Shown here: positions 11,907 to 24,821 of the stretch, piece by piece
Numbering within the stretch: the stretch's first letter is position 1
Layout of the letters: each line of letters starts with the position of its first letter
Assembly: GCA_028023455.1 (NCBI GenBank)
Contig: JAQFVV010012530.1
Location: 2,624,909-2,688,908 of the forward strand
Direction of reading: 5' to 3'
Source: Epiperipatus broadwayi
Lineage: Eukaryota > Onychophora > Udeonychophora > Euonychophora > Peripatidae
DNA: 64,000 bases
Position numbers and translations under genes: made by a program
Notes under the pieces: model-generated
Database searches by the model: none
The model's input: the letters and a program-made list of their open reading frames with translations, nothing else
What the model was told of the DNA's origin: nothing

Positions 11907-14049
11907 GTTATATATGAATAAGCAAAATTACTGAAGAAGAAGGAAGAAGTATATACAGAATTATATAGAATATAAGGTATTGGTGTTTTATTCATTTAAC
12001 TTAAGAATCTGAGGGTCAGATAAAAGTGGCCATATTATATCTTAACAATGAATTGACATTATTAAGAGAGATTTAGTGTTGTTAAAATTATTCTTCATGA
12101 ATCTGAATTGTGAATTATTATTTAAAATATACTATATGTACTTATTTTAAAATTGTAGTAAATGAACAAATGAATAATATATAAATATGTACAAAAGTAC
12201 TTTCAATTACGATCATAATTATTATTGACTGAACTTATATAGACAAGAAACAAGATATCACACAATTTTCCAAGAGCTGTGTTTTACAATATTAGCACCT
12301 TGCCTATTTTTAATGGATGTGCTATGTTTGTATGTGCATGTTAAATATATATGAATGTAAGACTAGAAAAATAGTGAAACAATATTGTGTTATATATATG
12401 TGTGTGTATGTTAAAATAGTTACACATTTAAAATTAAAAAATAAGCATAATAAATTTAAATAAAAAATAAAATTAAAACTTATCAAATGAGTAGATAACA
12501 GAATTAGTTTTACTAAAAGTTTAATTATAACCCGAGGAAACAATTTTAATTAAATTCTTAAAAATCAAAGGAGATAAGTTAGCAGAATTTCATCTCAAAA
12601 TAATCTAAAACTAATTAATTAATAACAATTAAAAAATAGAAGATATTACTTATTAACTGTTTACATTGCCAGTTAAAAAATATTAAACAATGTCATCAGG
12701 GTTTGAGTGGCTCATCCAATTAGAACAGGAATTGTAATAATTAAAATTGAACAATTGGTCTAAAAGATGAAACCAAGGACCTTATGTTCATGGAGGCTAC
12801 ATGTGTGCAAATGGACTTGCAATGACATGGTGTTGGATGTCATTGTGTATTGGCTTAGATAGCTTCTACTGTGGAGAGACTTCCCTTCAGACATGCCAAA
12901 ACAAGTCTAGGAATTTAATAGGTCGCACTGGCCTTCATTATGATTTGTATGTGCTTTCAAGTTTGTAAGTACTTAAGTTGTAAATAATTTGTTAATATGT
13001 ACCTATGTATTATTTATCTATTAAATCATAATCCAAATTACCGTAACATTATATTTACCAGGTTAAAATTAAGCCTATGTTTTTTTGGTAGAATAGGAAT
13101 TGCTCCGAGACATAGCATGATGTATAAGAATTGGTTCGATGTTTTTTCTTTCTATTAACTGTATAATAAATATAACATTCATTATTCAAATCTTTGGTTT
13201 TCTTCAATCATGGGAAATCTTGTAATTTTCATTTTAACTTCAATTCAGATGACACAAGAATATCATGGAAAATAAAGCATATTGCAGAAAGAAAAAATTA
13301 AATAAGTAATTTTATATCACAAGAATGTTACATACACAAAACAAACATATCATAAAAGAGAGAGAGAGAAATCAATTTTTAAATTTTCTAGTAAATAGAT
13401 AATGTACTATTACTAAAAAAATTTCTGAAAAATCACATGATATTTGTTTTTCATCCATTATTTTCAGCTGATAATGATTACAACCTGAGTGGTTGAAAAT
13501 ACATCTGTAAATTATAAATTATTATTATTTATTCACAGTTTTATTATAATTTAAAATAATTTTATGAAAGAAAAATTGTCAAAGAACAAAAACACTTAAC
13601 ATTTAACAAATATTAAACCTAAATTATTGTATATATTTTAATGTTTGTAATAAGATTTGGAATGAAAAGAAATGAAAATGCTAAGAGTATGGTCTAAAAT
13701 AAAAGGATATGTTGAAAGAATTTATTCATAAAAAGTATTAATAAGATGTTAAATGGGAAGAAAATGGTCATTTTTTAACATTTGAGTTCACTGGTGAAAA
13801 TATTTTGATTGTAAGATACTTCTTTCATATATATATATGCATAATTTTTTCTCTATTTATTATTATGTCAATTTTTTAAAAAAAGAACTGAAGGAATATA
13901 TGTTAAAATGGAATAAGATATTTTGAAAGGTTTATATGATTCATTAATTGACAAGTAGTTTTTATTTATTTAGAATTTCTTTCATATATGTTTATATGTG
14001 TCATCATTGTAATTTTCAACCATTAATGATTCACTTCAGGTTGAAAATC
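11907..14049. other. Intron sequence, nothing firm recognised
   Basis: AT-rich. A less AT-biased block at 12690-12960 may be a decayed repeat, but I could not tie it to a family. Confidence 0.4.
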
Positions 14050-17010
14050 TCTTCAAGTTCAGTTTTTCCAATCTTTAATTTCTTCTACATAACATATCAG
14101 CAAGTTTCCTTATTTCATTGATCCATCTCCTGTATGATTTTATTCTTGTCTTTTACAAGCTCTTGGAATCTGATTTAAAACTTCAAATAACCATATATTA
14201 TTATTTGTTCTAGTAATATTCCCAGACTAGCTCCATTTCAGACTCTTCTTCTTTCAGTAATGTCAGAAATATCTGGTTATTCTTTTACCCATATATTTTG
14301 TTTTCAATCTCTTTTTGAAACTCCCACCACATGTCTCCATACTTAAGAGGTCTGAAGTCTCTATATTGCTCTTCTCTTAAATGATGAATTCTCAGATTCA
14401 TAAATAAGAATTAATAAAACACATCCAATTAAAAATCTTTTTCAAACACATAGATACATATTTCCTTTTAATATTATTTCTACCAAAAGCATTCTATGAT
14501 TAATTTTTTTCATTATGTTTTCATCTGTATGATAATTGTATTTAACCACTCATGATCACCATTTTGGATTCATGGCTTTATTGTTAAATAAATAAGTAAA
14601 AGGTGGCTATTGGAAGGTTGCATTAGATCCTAAGATTTAGCAACAGTACTCTCAGATCCAAAGCTCCTCACTGATGAAAGTCTCAAGCTAAAAACTAGTC
14701 GGGGAGATATTGGAAGAATAGGTTCTAGTTAGGGATTTTATGCACAAATCTTACTCTGGCTTTTACTAGATGGCAGTATTGTATGGAGAGTTTTGTTTTT
14801 TATATGTGTATTTGTTAATTTATTCTAATTCATGATTATCAATCTTTATTTTCTATTTTTGAGAAAATCCTTTTTTAGCATTTATTTTTAGTCCTACTTT
14901 CTTACTTTCATCTGATAACTCTTGCAACATTTTCTGGAACTCTGAAGCATTATTTGCAGAAACAACCACATCATCTTCAAAATCTAGACAACTTAAGTAA
15001 TCTTCATTTACTTTTACACCCTTAGCTTTCCATTTATGAGAAGTACATCTTCTTGAAAGCGCTTAGTCATTAAATTTAATTTTCAATTTGTTGTTATAGC
15101 TTTACGTTGGAAGTGTGAAATCACGATTTGATATTATTACAAATACTTATTGTAAAACTGCTGTAAAAAGTTTTGGATATAGAGTCACCCTGTCATACAT
15201 GCTTCTCAATGTTAATTTTCATGTAATCTAATCATTGCTGTTACATTTTGACAATTATTCTTCAGAATATGACTATATCCTGATTCTATATCTTGATCCA
15301 ATGCATTAATCACTGGATAAATGTTCTGAAGCATAATGACAAATATATATTCATTGGTCTTTTCTATAATTTCTCTCAATACTTCAAGGTATTCTATTGT
15401 GCTGAAACTCTTTTCAAATCCAGCTTGGTTTTTTTTTTTTTTTTTTGGTTGATTAGAATCCAAAATTTGCTGTTGATAAGTTGTCATTATCTTTGAAAAG
15501 TTTTTTCGTAAAACTGATCTACTATCTTCTTTATAATCTTTCTTAAATATCAATTTTGCTATTGTATTTTTCCAATCATTTGATTGATTTTCATCAGATG
15601 TTTGGTATATAGCTTTACCATTTTTCTATTCCATCATTTCCTGGAACTTTTCCTTCTTCATAGGTTTAATTGCATATCTCACCTCGTCATTTAAAATGCT
15701 GGGCAATTCAGAACATGTAATAAGTGTAGGAAATACTTTGTTTTCTTTATTACTGTGTAATTCTTTATATAATACTTTAACACATTTTATGATGTTATCT
15801 CTTTTTAGTAATAATTCCATCTTTTTTTATTGCAATACCAAAATGTTGTTTTACACATTTTGATCTTTATTCTTTTCTTTTGTTTTTTTTGCCAATTCAC
15901 AATAATATTATCTTACATCATTATAATTCTTACAAAACTAGATATTCAATTCATCTTAATAGATCAGTTTCAAAAATTTCCATACTTTTTTTTTTTCATA
16001 CATTCCACCAACTAACTTTATTTACAGTTTTTAATAGAGTGTCAATTAATTAGCTAATGTTTTCAGTCAAGACTGAACTATTTCAAAGTCTTTTAATATT
16101 TTTAAATGATTGGTAAGTTCTATCTTAAATTCATTGAAATTTTTCTGGAGATTCGAAATATCATTTAGTAAAATTGTTTTAATACTTTTCATCTCTCTAG
16201 TTTTGCATTAACACATATCTTACATCTCATTAATTAATGATCATTTCCTGTGTTAAATCTATTAAAAACATTTATTAACAACTTTTATTGAGTGATTAAC
16301 TATTAGCATAGTATATAATTAAATTATAATAATATATTTTTTAAAATGGTTTCCCTTACTGTTGGGACATTAATAATTTTGAATTACATTTTTTTTAGTC
16401 AAAATATAATTAGTTCTTCTATAGCTTCATTTAGATACTTTTGTGCCCATTTCCATTTAGAATTTTATTTCAAAAAAAGAACTTATACAGTTTTTCTGAA
16501 AATTTCACAAGGGTGTGTCCTCTCTCATTTCTATTACCGTAACCAAATTTATCCTTAATATTTTCAACTTTCAACCATTTACCAATTATAGTGTTAAAGT
16601 CTTGCATGACAATTTTAAAATGTTTTTTCTGATTAAAAGCATTTTGTATATTCATATTTTACTTTCTTTGTCACAATGAGAATTTGTTGGGACATAACCT
16701 GAATTATATACATTTGATATTTTCTATTAAGTTGACTAATTAATCTTATTTTCTCTCTGATATACCATCATCTCCACAGTCTTATTTTTCCACTTTTTAT
16801 TTATAATGAATTCCACTCCACTTGTGCTTTCAATATTTGTGCCTTTGTTGTAAAATACATATTCAGTTTTTTGATAAATTGTTTTTTTATCTTTTTTTTA
16901 AACTTCACTACATTCAGAAATGATCTGTTTAAAATTAGACACTTCCAATTCATGCAATTTTCTTTCATTTGAAAACAATCTGCATTTGTAGATACCTAAA
17001 GAAAATATTT
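14050..17010 (-). pseudogene. Decayed RTE-like LINE, endonuclease plus reverse transcriptase
   Basis: A non-LTR retrotransposon remnant read on the minus strand, broken by stops and frameshifts. In coding order: 17010-16880, the start of an APE-type endonuclease (ISECSEV, where the family has GLSEVR); 16870-16740, GVEFIINKKWKNK, matching the family's GxGFLxNKKW; 16655-16470, DFNTIIGKW and FGYGNRNERG, matching DFNAxxG and FGxGxRNERG; 15820-15212, reverse transcriptase with QAGFEKSFSTIEYLEVLREIIEK; 15030-14890, the catalytic box as CLDFEDD (family FADD); then thumb fragments to about 14050. It is interrupted by a short repeat at 14583-14803. Clearly inactive. Confidence 0.8.
14583..14803 (+). 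mobile_element. HHR-repeat family 1 copy nested in LINE
   Basis: Shares the family 1 body (gcattagatcctaagat, ctcctcactgatgaa, gggattttatgcacaa). It sits between the palm and thumb parts of the LINE, so it arrived later. The ribozyme-like core has decayed: CTGATGA is present at 14671-14677, but the GAAA box reads AAAA. Confidence 0.7.
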
Positions 17011-17583
17011 TATCAAATTGCAGTTTGGATCGGCAATTAAGTATTCTTGGTACCTTCTGCTTTCATTTGCTAACTGTCATTTTTGCTGTGATTTTACTGT
17101 CTTTTGGGAATAAGGACTATAATTTAGTTTTGTCTCATCATTCTAAATATCTTTAATATATTTATGTAACTGAGAAGAAAGATTATGGTGGTTTTTTGGT
17201 TTTAAACTAAAGAGGTTCCAATGCCATTAAATCCATAACACTAACTGATGTGTGGTAAGCAGCTTATAGCTATGAAGACAAAAATATATGGGGTGAACAT
17301 TTAAAAATTTTTTGGCTTAGTTCTTTTAATGCTTCGAAGTGGGATCAAAAGATATTCTGTCACTTAACAGCAAACTCCTGTGTTCAGCTATGTATGAGAT
17401 ATTGCAGTATGTTAAATTCTGTAAATAAATAAATACCTGGTCTGATATATTTCTAATCTTCAGTGTTGGATTAAAAACAGCCTTTCTTTTGACAATATGT
17501 ACTGATGCTCTCCCCATCAACTTTAATTTATATTTGCTGTTTACATTGTTACTGAGGGCTTTATCTAGTTTTGATTTCAATTA

Positions 17584-17846
17584 TAAATGCAATTTATCCA
17601 CTCTACTTTGTACACTTTTTAGCAAAAAATCTTTTATTGTACATAAATGTATACACAATCTTACATTTTGACTGTCCTGCAGTCTTCTTCAGAGCCACTT
17701 TTACTTTAATTTTTTAAAAGTAAAAAAAACGTTTTTGTTTCTGAAGAAGACTGCAGACAGTTGAAACGTAAGATTATATATGCATATGAACAATTAAAGA
17801 TTTTTGCTAAAAAGTGTTCAAAAGTAAAATGGATAAATTGCATTTA
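17584..17846. repeat. Foldback repeat with CTGAAGA...GAAAC motif
   Basis: Inverted arms at about 17584-17705 and 17718-17846 (cctgcagtcttcttcag against ctgaagaagactgcag). The right arm contains CTGAAGA, a possible GACTG/CAGTT stem and GAAAC, reminiscent of a hammerhead core, but no TC cleavage site follows in the right place. Confidence 0.65.
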
Positions 17847-18779
17847 TATAAGATATTACAGCAAAATAAAGGAAGTGGTGAATTTGGTAATATTCTGAAG
17901 ATTTCAATTATATTTTTATATGTTTTTTACTATCATTTGTTAAAGATATTATGATGTAGTGGAATTGTAACATCAGGAAAGAAATGGATATTTATTATTC
18001 ACTAATAAATAAACAATTTTTTTAGTGAAATAAGCAATATGTGTGTATTTTATATATTTATATTGTTTCTTTGGATAATTTTGGAAAGAAGGTGATGATT
18101 ATATAAAAGATACTGTTGATGTTGTCATTTACCTTTCTATTTTCTATTGTATTTTTTTTTAATTTGTAACTATTTTTTCTTAAAATCGTTCTTCATTTTT
18201 TTAAATCTTTTTTATTTTTTCCTTTAGTTCTTTATTGAATGACTGTCTTTCATAGATCGTATCTTGGCTTATATAAGTAAATAGAGAAGGATCTATAAAA
18301 GACATTTTTGTCTACAGAGAGTAAAATGAGAAGATTTAAAAAAAAAGCTAAAAAAGCGAATGATGTTTTAGGGAAAGTCAATTTATGTGCTTAAATTTTT
18401 ATTCTGCATTATAATCTCAGTAATTAATTTTTATTTCACTTTCTCTTATACATTCTTGAACCTTGGAATTTGTTTTTCATGCACAATCATGCATTTAAAT
18501 ATGAAAATGTCATAATACAGTTTTAGTAGATATAGTGTGCAGTCCTTTTGATGGAATTATTTAGTACTTACCAGAAAGTAAAAGAAAAAGTAAGTGATAA
18601 AAAAATAAAATGTCCACATTTATTATTGAGTTGCTGTAAGAATATAATAAAGAAAATAATATATTTTGCAATAAAATCACTTATTATAAATACAGTAGCA
18701 ATTATTTAACAACAAAAAAACAATACATTGATGATAAATAAAGTGCATGTAGAAAATCATATCTATAATTAAATGTCTG
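17847..18779. other. Intron sequence, nothing recognised
   Basis: AT-rich with homopolymer runs. No repeat family or coding remnant seen. Confidence 0.5.
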
Positions 18780-19390
18780 CATATTTCATTTTCCATTCTT
18801 GTTACTCCTAACATACATCTCTCCATACTTCATTGAATGCTTTGAAATTTTTGAGCTACTCTTCTGTTAAATGTCCAAGTTTCAGATCTATAAGCATGAA
18901 CTGCTAAAACATATCCTTCGCTGACACATGCGGATATTTCCTTTTCATATTAAAATTATTTCTACCAAATGTACTTATCCAAATTTAATGCTAAGAATAA
19001 CTTTATCCATTGTTTCCATCTGCATTAACAATCTGATCAAGGTATTTATAATTATTCATTTCTAATTCATTATTATCACTCTTTATTTTTTTCTTTTGAG
19101 AAAATTCATTGAATATTATTTTAGTCATTTTAGCATTTATCTTAAATCTTACATTCTTACTTTCATCTCATAATTTTCGCGCTACTTTCTGAATCTCTGC
19201 ATAATTATTTGAAAAAACAACCACATCATCTGCAAAATCTAAACAACTTAAATATCTATTTACTTTTATTCCCACAACTTACCATTTTAATCTGTAAAAC
19301 TACAATAAGAAGTTTTGGAGATATGGTATCACTATGCAATCTAATTGCTGCTATTACATTTTTATAATATTCTTGAGAATATAACAATAT
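18780..19390 (-). pseudogene. RTE-like LINE fragment, catalytic box and thumb
   Basis: Minus-strand reading gives the catalytic box FADDVVVF near 19240-19210, then FKINAK near 19140, NNYKYLDQIVN near 19040 (family YxYLGQxV), STFGRNNFNMKRKYP and KLGHLTEE. This is the second half of the same LINE type as 14050-17010, from a different copy. Stops and frame changes show it is dead. Everything upstream of the catalytic box is missing apart from about 150 bp. Confidence 0.75.
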
Positions 19391-19394
19391 ATAT

Positions 19395-19840
19395 TTAATT
19401 TGCTTACACTGAATGTCTCTTATATAGGTAAGTAGAGGAATTTGAACTTAGGGTTTTCAGTCTATATTCGTCTTCCATACCATCTCAACCACATACATGC
19501 GAAAAGATAAATGATCCCCAATATACATATTTTGTGCAGAACCAGCATTCGTCAATTGGGCCATATCATATCTCCACACAAATGTATAGTCAGTACTTAA
19601 TTTACATTAAAACAGCAATTTTTTAAATTTTACTGGACAGGTTTCAATCTTCTCACTTTTTTTCAACTATTCAACCATCCATTTCATTGAAAAAATGATG
19701 ATAGAATGCTCAAAGCATTTTTACGTATATGTGGTCATGTGCTTGAGATGGCGTGGAGAACAAAGGTAGACAGAAAAATCCTAAGTTCAACTCTCTCTAC
19801 TTAACATATGTAAGAAACATTCAATATAAGCAAATTACAT
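19395..19840. repeat. Foldback repeat, family related to 43343-44165 array
   Basis: Left arm about 19395-19505 and right arm about 19718-19837 are inverted copies (taatttgcttacactgaatgt against acattcaatataagcaaatta). The loop contains gatccccaatatacat, tgcagaaccagca and cgtcaattgggcc, which recur in the tandem array at 43343-44165. Confidence 0.7.
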
Positions 19841-21480
19841 ATTTCCTTGGAAATAATTAGTTAACATATTTAATGCTAAAATTCATAATCTGACGGTAAC
19901 ATTTTAATTTTCTTCAAATAAAATAAAATAGGCATGGGCCATTTTTTTTTTGAACAGCTGTCCTCATGAGATTTTGATTTTAAAGAAAATTTATCTAAAT
20001 TTTATATGAAAAAAAAAAATTATTACTCATTTCGATATGACATGTGAATAAGTGAAAGTGAATAAAATATATAAAAATTTAATAGAAAATTATGCTGCTG
20101 TAATTATGAATATGTCCAGTTTAAAGGATGTCATCAAGCAATACCTATTTAAAATAATGGGTGATTGAATTAAAGTTTGTATTGTATCTTTAAACTTAAA
20201 TTAATGAACAATGATTAGAAAAAAATATAATTTTTAAATAATTTAATTAAATGTTATAGTGTAGATATAAAAATTGTTTAATATTTTTTTATTTTATTGT
20301 TACCTATAATAGTATTTTACAAGTCTAGTTTTCAAAAATAATGTAGAAAAATTATAAAAATTTATGAGATATTAAAAGTTGGTTGCATTTAAATTAAACA
20401 TAATTAAAATTTTGGGCACATGTAATATAAATAGTAAAATTAATATATTAATCAGATTTGAATTAAATTATTTTAATGTATATTTTAATATTTATAGACA
20501 ACTTATTTTGTTTGTAGTAATTTTTATTATAATTGTGGTACTTAAATGTATTGCACATTTATAACTCTGAGAAAGACTGTTGGCCATTTGAAATTATTAG
20601 CTATTTGGGAAGTTTGAATAAAATAAAATATCATTGCATTATGTTGTAAGCATAGAAGAGTGCTGATATTAATACTGCATGCATTCATATCTAAAAAACA
20701 TCATAAAAAAGTATTAACAAATGCTTTTATTTGCATTAATACACTAAAAAGCAAACATAAATTTTCTTCAGCTTTCAAAAATAAGAGCATGAATGATCAT
20801 GTTTACAAATAGAAATATTATAATTCAAAAAAAATATTTAATCTAAAAAACTATTTTTTTATCTGATGAATAGAGTGGTATTGATGCCAGTAAATGGGCA
20901 TTAGTACAAGTTTATGTAAATGTTCATTGGAAACCTTAATAGTAAATTTCATTACAAAATCTTCTTGTGCTTTTATCTATGAAAGCTAAATAAAAAAATT
21001 TTAATTTTTTAGTGCATTTATGGAGAATAAAGCATTTCTTTTTTTAAAAAATCTTTTTATTTCTATATAGTTCCAGAAATTAAGAATGAGGAAAGTTTAG
21101 ATACAATTTTATACTGCTAGATGGCAATACCATAAAGATTACCGAATCTTATATTTTTTGTTAAAATTATCTGTTAACTTTAAAAAAAAATGTATTGCTA
21201 TTAGGATTGCAAAGTTTCATCTATTTTGGGAAATGGATGAAAACTGAGTTATAAAACATTTTTTATAGGCAGACAGACAAAAAAAAAAAACAGTGAGTTA
21301 AATAAAAGTGTATAATAGTCACCTTTTATTAAGCTTTTGCTAATGAATAAATTTGAAGACTTATTCGAGAGAACAGAAAAAATATAATTTTTTTTATTAT
21401 GAAACTGATATTAAATTATGGTTATAATAATCAATAAATCTAAATATTTAATTTATATAGCGTGATGTTTTTTATAATTG
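19841..21480. other. Intron sequence, nothing recognised
   Basis: Strongly AT-rich. Short open frames such as 20379-20564 are Ile/Leu/Phe/Asn-rich by composition and are not gene-like. Confidence 0.5.
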
Positions 21481-21752
21481 ATAATAACTGTAGCTTACAC
21501 TGCACATGCACTTTACAGATCGAACGCTAATTATATTCAGATTATAAGTAATTTAAAGTGATTAATTAAATCTTCATGCTCTCAGTTCCAAATGCTTCAG
21601 ATTTGCTTATACATATAGTTTGGATTAAAAAGATAGAGTGGATCCATTCTATCTTTTAAAAAGACTATCTTGTGTTTGGAAAGGAGAGTATTCATTATAA
21701 TTGGCATTTAATCTGTAAAGCACGTGTGCAGTGGAGTAAGCTACAGTTATTA
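21481..21752. repeat. Foldback repeat
   Basis: Inverted arms of about 40 bp at 21481-21520 and 21711-21752 (actgtagcttacactgcac against gtgcagtggagtaagctaca). The loop holds tcatgctctcagttccaaat, a word shared with 2220-2350 and, more diverged, 34930-34970. Confidence 0.65.
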
Positions 21753-21934
21753 TAATATTCAATAAAGCAAGTCATATATATCATGACATTTCTTTTATAC
21801 AGTTAAAACTTAAGGTTATTGTAAATTCATCAGGTTTTTAATTATCTTTATAGCTTTTTATTATTATTATTGATAATGATAATAGCATGCTATTTATATG
21901 ACATATAATTGTCTTCTTTTTTTTTTAATCAAAG

Positions 21935-22086
21935 TGTATATGGGCAGAGTTCTTCACCATCTACAGGAGGTAATGTATTTGGTCAATCATTTTTTGGTGG
22001 TCTTGGAGAAAAGCCAAGCCAGGAAAATGCAAATAAAAATGTATTTGGGAGTTCATCTTCTTTTGGTTCATCCTCACCGACAAACA
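21935..22086 (+). CDS. NUP214: NUP214-like nucleoporin, FG exon C
   Basis: The acceptor AG at 21933-21934 follows a long T tract, and the donor GTAAGC is at 22087. The 152-nt exon enters in phase 2, completing the codon left by exon B, and leaves in phase 1. It encodes a Gly/Ser-rich stretch with NVFGQSFFGG, NVFGSS and SSFGSS motifs. The short open frames reported here in other frames are shadows. It is separated from exon B by a 17.3-kb intron, but the unchanged FG style and matching phase support the link. Confidence 0.88.
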
Positions 22087-22204
22087 GTAAGCATAGTAGC
22101 TGTACTTTATTTTTAATGTAGAAGTTGCTAAGTCAGAAATTGCATCCAAATATTATTTTTTAATTGCTTCCTTTTAGTTAAAATTTGTAATATAATTTTA
22201 AAAA

Positions 22205-22209
22205 GTAAC
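22205..22209. repeat. Target site duplication GTAAC (left)
   Basis: GTAAC directly precedes the 5' LTR and is repeated at 27242-27246 after the 3' LTR. The 5-bp size is typical for Ty3/Gypsy integrases. Confidence 0.85.
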
Positions 22210-22771
22210 TGTTGTGTTTAACGGTAAAATAAATATAACTGTGTAAATATTACCCAGAAGTAGATATATATGTTAAACTGGTATAAATAAAAATATTTCG
22301 AATTTCAAACTTTAATATATAGAACGGAAATAATTAGACAATTGGAAAAGATAAGAAGCAGAGATTGGAGGGAACTGATAAGACATCAGGCAGGACTATA
22401 TAAACTGTGTAGGAGAGGATCATGTGTCTTTTTGCTGTTTTGCCTGATTGAGATCAAAGCTAATAATTGTATTTTGCTGATCAGAACTTACAAGGGAGAA
22501 AAACCCAGATTATCGGATCTGAAGGTTCAAAAATCCGACTAGGGGTAAATATAACAGATCCTCCCGATCTTTTATTATTTTGTACGCCTTCAGGGCTCTA
22601 TGTAGGGTTAAGTTAAACTAATGTAAATGTTTGATACATTTAACTAAATAAATCTTAGTAATTAGTAATTCTCATGCTGATTGTTTATTTGTGAAACTAA
22701 TTTAAATCATTTTAGTAATTTATTGTATGTTGTTTGTCCCTGTTGTTTCTCTCGTGGGCGGATACATTACA
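22210..22771 (+). repeat. 5' LTR
   Basis: 562 bp, starting TGTTGTGTTTAACGG and ending GATACATTACA (TG...CA ends). It matches 26678-27241 throughout. A short open frame inside it also appears in the 3' LTR and is a by-product of the repeat. Confidence 0.95.
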
Positions 22772-22775
22772 AAGT

Positions 22776-22790
22776 TGGCGCAGTTGACAG
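22776..22790 (+). other. Primer binding site, probably tRNA-Ser
   Basis: TGGCGCAGTTGACAG begins 4 nt after the LTR. TGGCGCAGT is complementary to the 3' end of serine tRNAs, the primer used by relatives such as 17.6 and 297. The next base allows a G-U pair. Confidence 0.7.
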
Positions 22791-22871
22791 CTGCCTGCGA
22801 ACTATGTGCGGAGTGAGAAGAGATATATAGAGAATTTTCGCAAATTCAGCTGAAAATACTAAAATTGTAAA

Positions 22872-23937
22872 ATGTCGTTAGGGCAAAGCAGTATTACAGA
22901 GTTTGGGATAGAAAACCCGCATGAATGGCCTTTATACATCATGCAGTTAGAAAATTTTTTTAAACTAAACAGCATAACGGAAAATGACAAAAAAGTGGCA
23001 ACTCTATTGTGTTTAGCTGGACGAAAAGTTATTGAAATTGTGAATAAATTGTGTGACGGGCCAGTAACGGATGAAGTACATTTTGAAGAACTAATTAAAA
23101 AATTAACAGACTATTTTAGTCCAAGGCCCTCTAAACACATTGCCAGATTAGCTCTCAGAAATCTTAGGCAGGCCAAAGAAGAAAAAATAAAAGATTATAA
23201 TATAGCTTTAAGGCAGTTAGCTGAAGATTGCGACTACGGAGATTTCGTGGAACAGGTTTTACTAGACCAGTTATTATGGGGAATGGCGGATGAAAGGTTA
23301 CGCCAAACATTACTAACAAACTGATTTGTCATATGAACAGGCTATTAAAAAGGGAATGGCTTACGAGGCAATAATAGAGCAAGCTTGCGCTTTTAGAAAC
23401 AAGGCTGAAGAGCCCAGTAAAATGGCAATATATAAAATTGAAAAAAATTACCAGGAAAGGACTGAAGAAAAGATATTAATAAAATGTTTCTGTTGTGGAA
23501 AAGCAGGGCATATATCAAAGAAGTGCAAGTGGAAGAAAGATAGCTGCTACAATTGTGGGGCGAAAGGTCATTTAGCAGCAGTGTGTAAAAAGCCTTGTAA
23601 AAAAGATATGTACAAGAAAAAAGGATATAGATATGAAGAAACTAATATTAAGAAAAATATAATAATGCCTAGGCAAGATCAATTTATGGTAACAGTAAAA
23701 ATATGTAATAGTGAGCTAAATATGGAAGTTGATAGTGGGTCGGGTATATCGCTGCTATGTATAAATGATTGGAAAGAAATATCAAAAGCCAACACAAACG
23801 TAAAAATACAGAATGTGGACATTAAAGTAAAAGATGTTAATGGGAATCCTATTAAAATAATGGGAAAAGTAGATGCCCCAGTAGTGTTTCGAGAGCAAGA
23901 ATTTACACTGCCAATCTATATAGTTGAGAAAAAATAA
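22872..23937 (+). pseudogene. Ty3/Gypsy gag and protease, frameshifted
   Basis: The first open frame (22872-23324) starts at an ATG 100 bp after the LTR and encodes a retrotransposon capsid-type domain (PHEWPLYIMQLENFF; LTDYFSPRP; GMADERLRQTLL). Near 23322 the frame shifts by one base, and the same protein carries on at 23323-23937. That part has two CCHC zinc knuckles, CFCCGKAGHISKKC (23484-23525) and CYNCGAKGHLAAVC (23545-23586). A retropepsin active site, DSG, follows at 23731-23739. The frame stops at 23935 and shifts again before PLIGREW. It is broken in at least two places. Confidence 0.88.
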
Positions 23938-24820
23938 GCCCATTAATAGGAAGAGAATGGTTTACACACTTGGGAATATAATTTTCCATTGTAAAAATGA
24001 TTTCGACAGAAAAAGAAATGGTAAAATTATACCCAGATTTATTTACGCAAGATCTGGGCTTAATTAAAACAAACCCGGTAGAAATACATTTAGTGGATAA
24101 TGTGAAGGCAAAAGATAGAAAACAAGTTAAAACATTTAGTAGAAAGCAGCGTATTAACCCCAGTAGAGGAGGCAGAATGGGCCACACCGATTGTGGTAAT
24201 AACAAAACCAGATGGGGAAGTTAGATTGTGTGGCGATTACCGTGTTACAATTAATAAATATTTGAATAAAGGTGCATACCCGGTACCTAATGTACACGAA
24301 ATACTAGCAAATTTGTCGAAGGCAAAATATTTTGCTAAATTAGACCTAAACTCTGTGTCCCATCAGGTTAAAGTTACAGACAACACAGCAAAAATATTAA
24401 CATTAACTACGCCTTTTGGGTTATATAAATGCAATCATTTGCCGTTTGGAATTACTACAGTGCCAAATGTTTTTCAGGCAAAGTTAAATATGATATTGCA
24501 AGGAATTGAAGAGGTGACACCATATTATGACGATATATTAATAACGGCGACATCTAGCAGACTTTTAAAAAGTAAAGTTTTAAAAGTAGGTGATAGGTTG
24601 AATGCGGCAGGTGTAAAACTACAACTAGAAAATAGAAAAATGTGTATGGGAAGCAACAGAATTAAATTTTCTAAGTCATACGATTTCAGATAAAGGAAAG
24701 CGCCCTCTGAATGACAAAGTTTGGGCAGTAAAAAATGCAGTAAGACCTAAAAATGTGAAACAGTTGCGAGCGTTTCTAGTTCTCCGTAAATTTTTTCGAA
24801 CCTTTCCTGAAAAATAAGGC
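23938..24820 (+). pseudogene. Ty3/Gypsy reverse transcriptase, multiply frameshifted
   Basis: The end of protease (PLIGREW) leads into a linker with a stop near 23979, then a frameshift near 24160 where the start of RT seems partly deleted. RT motifs follow: VITKPDGEVRLCGDY, YPVPNVHEIL, KYFAKLDLNS, TTPFGLYKCNHLPFG, and the catalytic box YYDD at 24523-24534. In the box after KLDL the usual Tyr is Ser (SVSHQV). Another frameshift falls near 24668; the connection domain carries on as PKNVKQLRAFL and ends at a stop near 24816. Confidence 0.88.
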
Positions 24821-24821
24821 A

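Noticed and set aside
12690-12960. Less AT-rich block, possibly a zinc-finger or LINE tail
   Set aside because: Fragments such as RTGLHYD weakly recall tails of some LINEs, but nothing longer than a few residues matches and stops are frequent.
14671-14705. Ribozyme core in the family 1 copy nested in the LINE
   Set aside because: The GAAA box has become AAAA and stem I pairing is shifted. Kept only as a repeat copy.
22342-22542. 66-codon open frame in the 5' LTR, with a 72-codon twin in the 3' LTR
   Set aside because: Both lie wholly inside the LTRs and are similar because the LTRs are. No domain is recognised, and LTRs of this group are non-coding.
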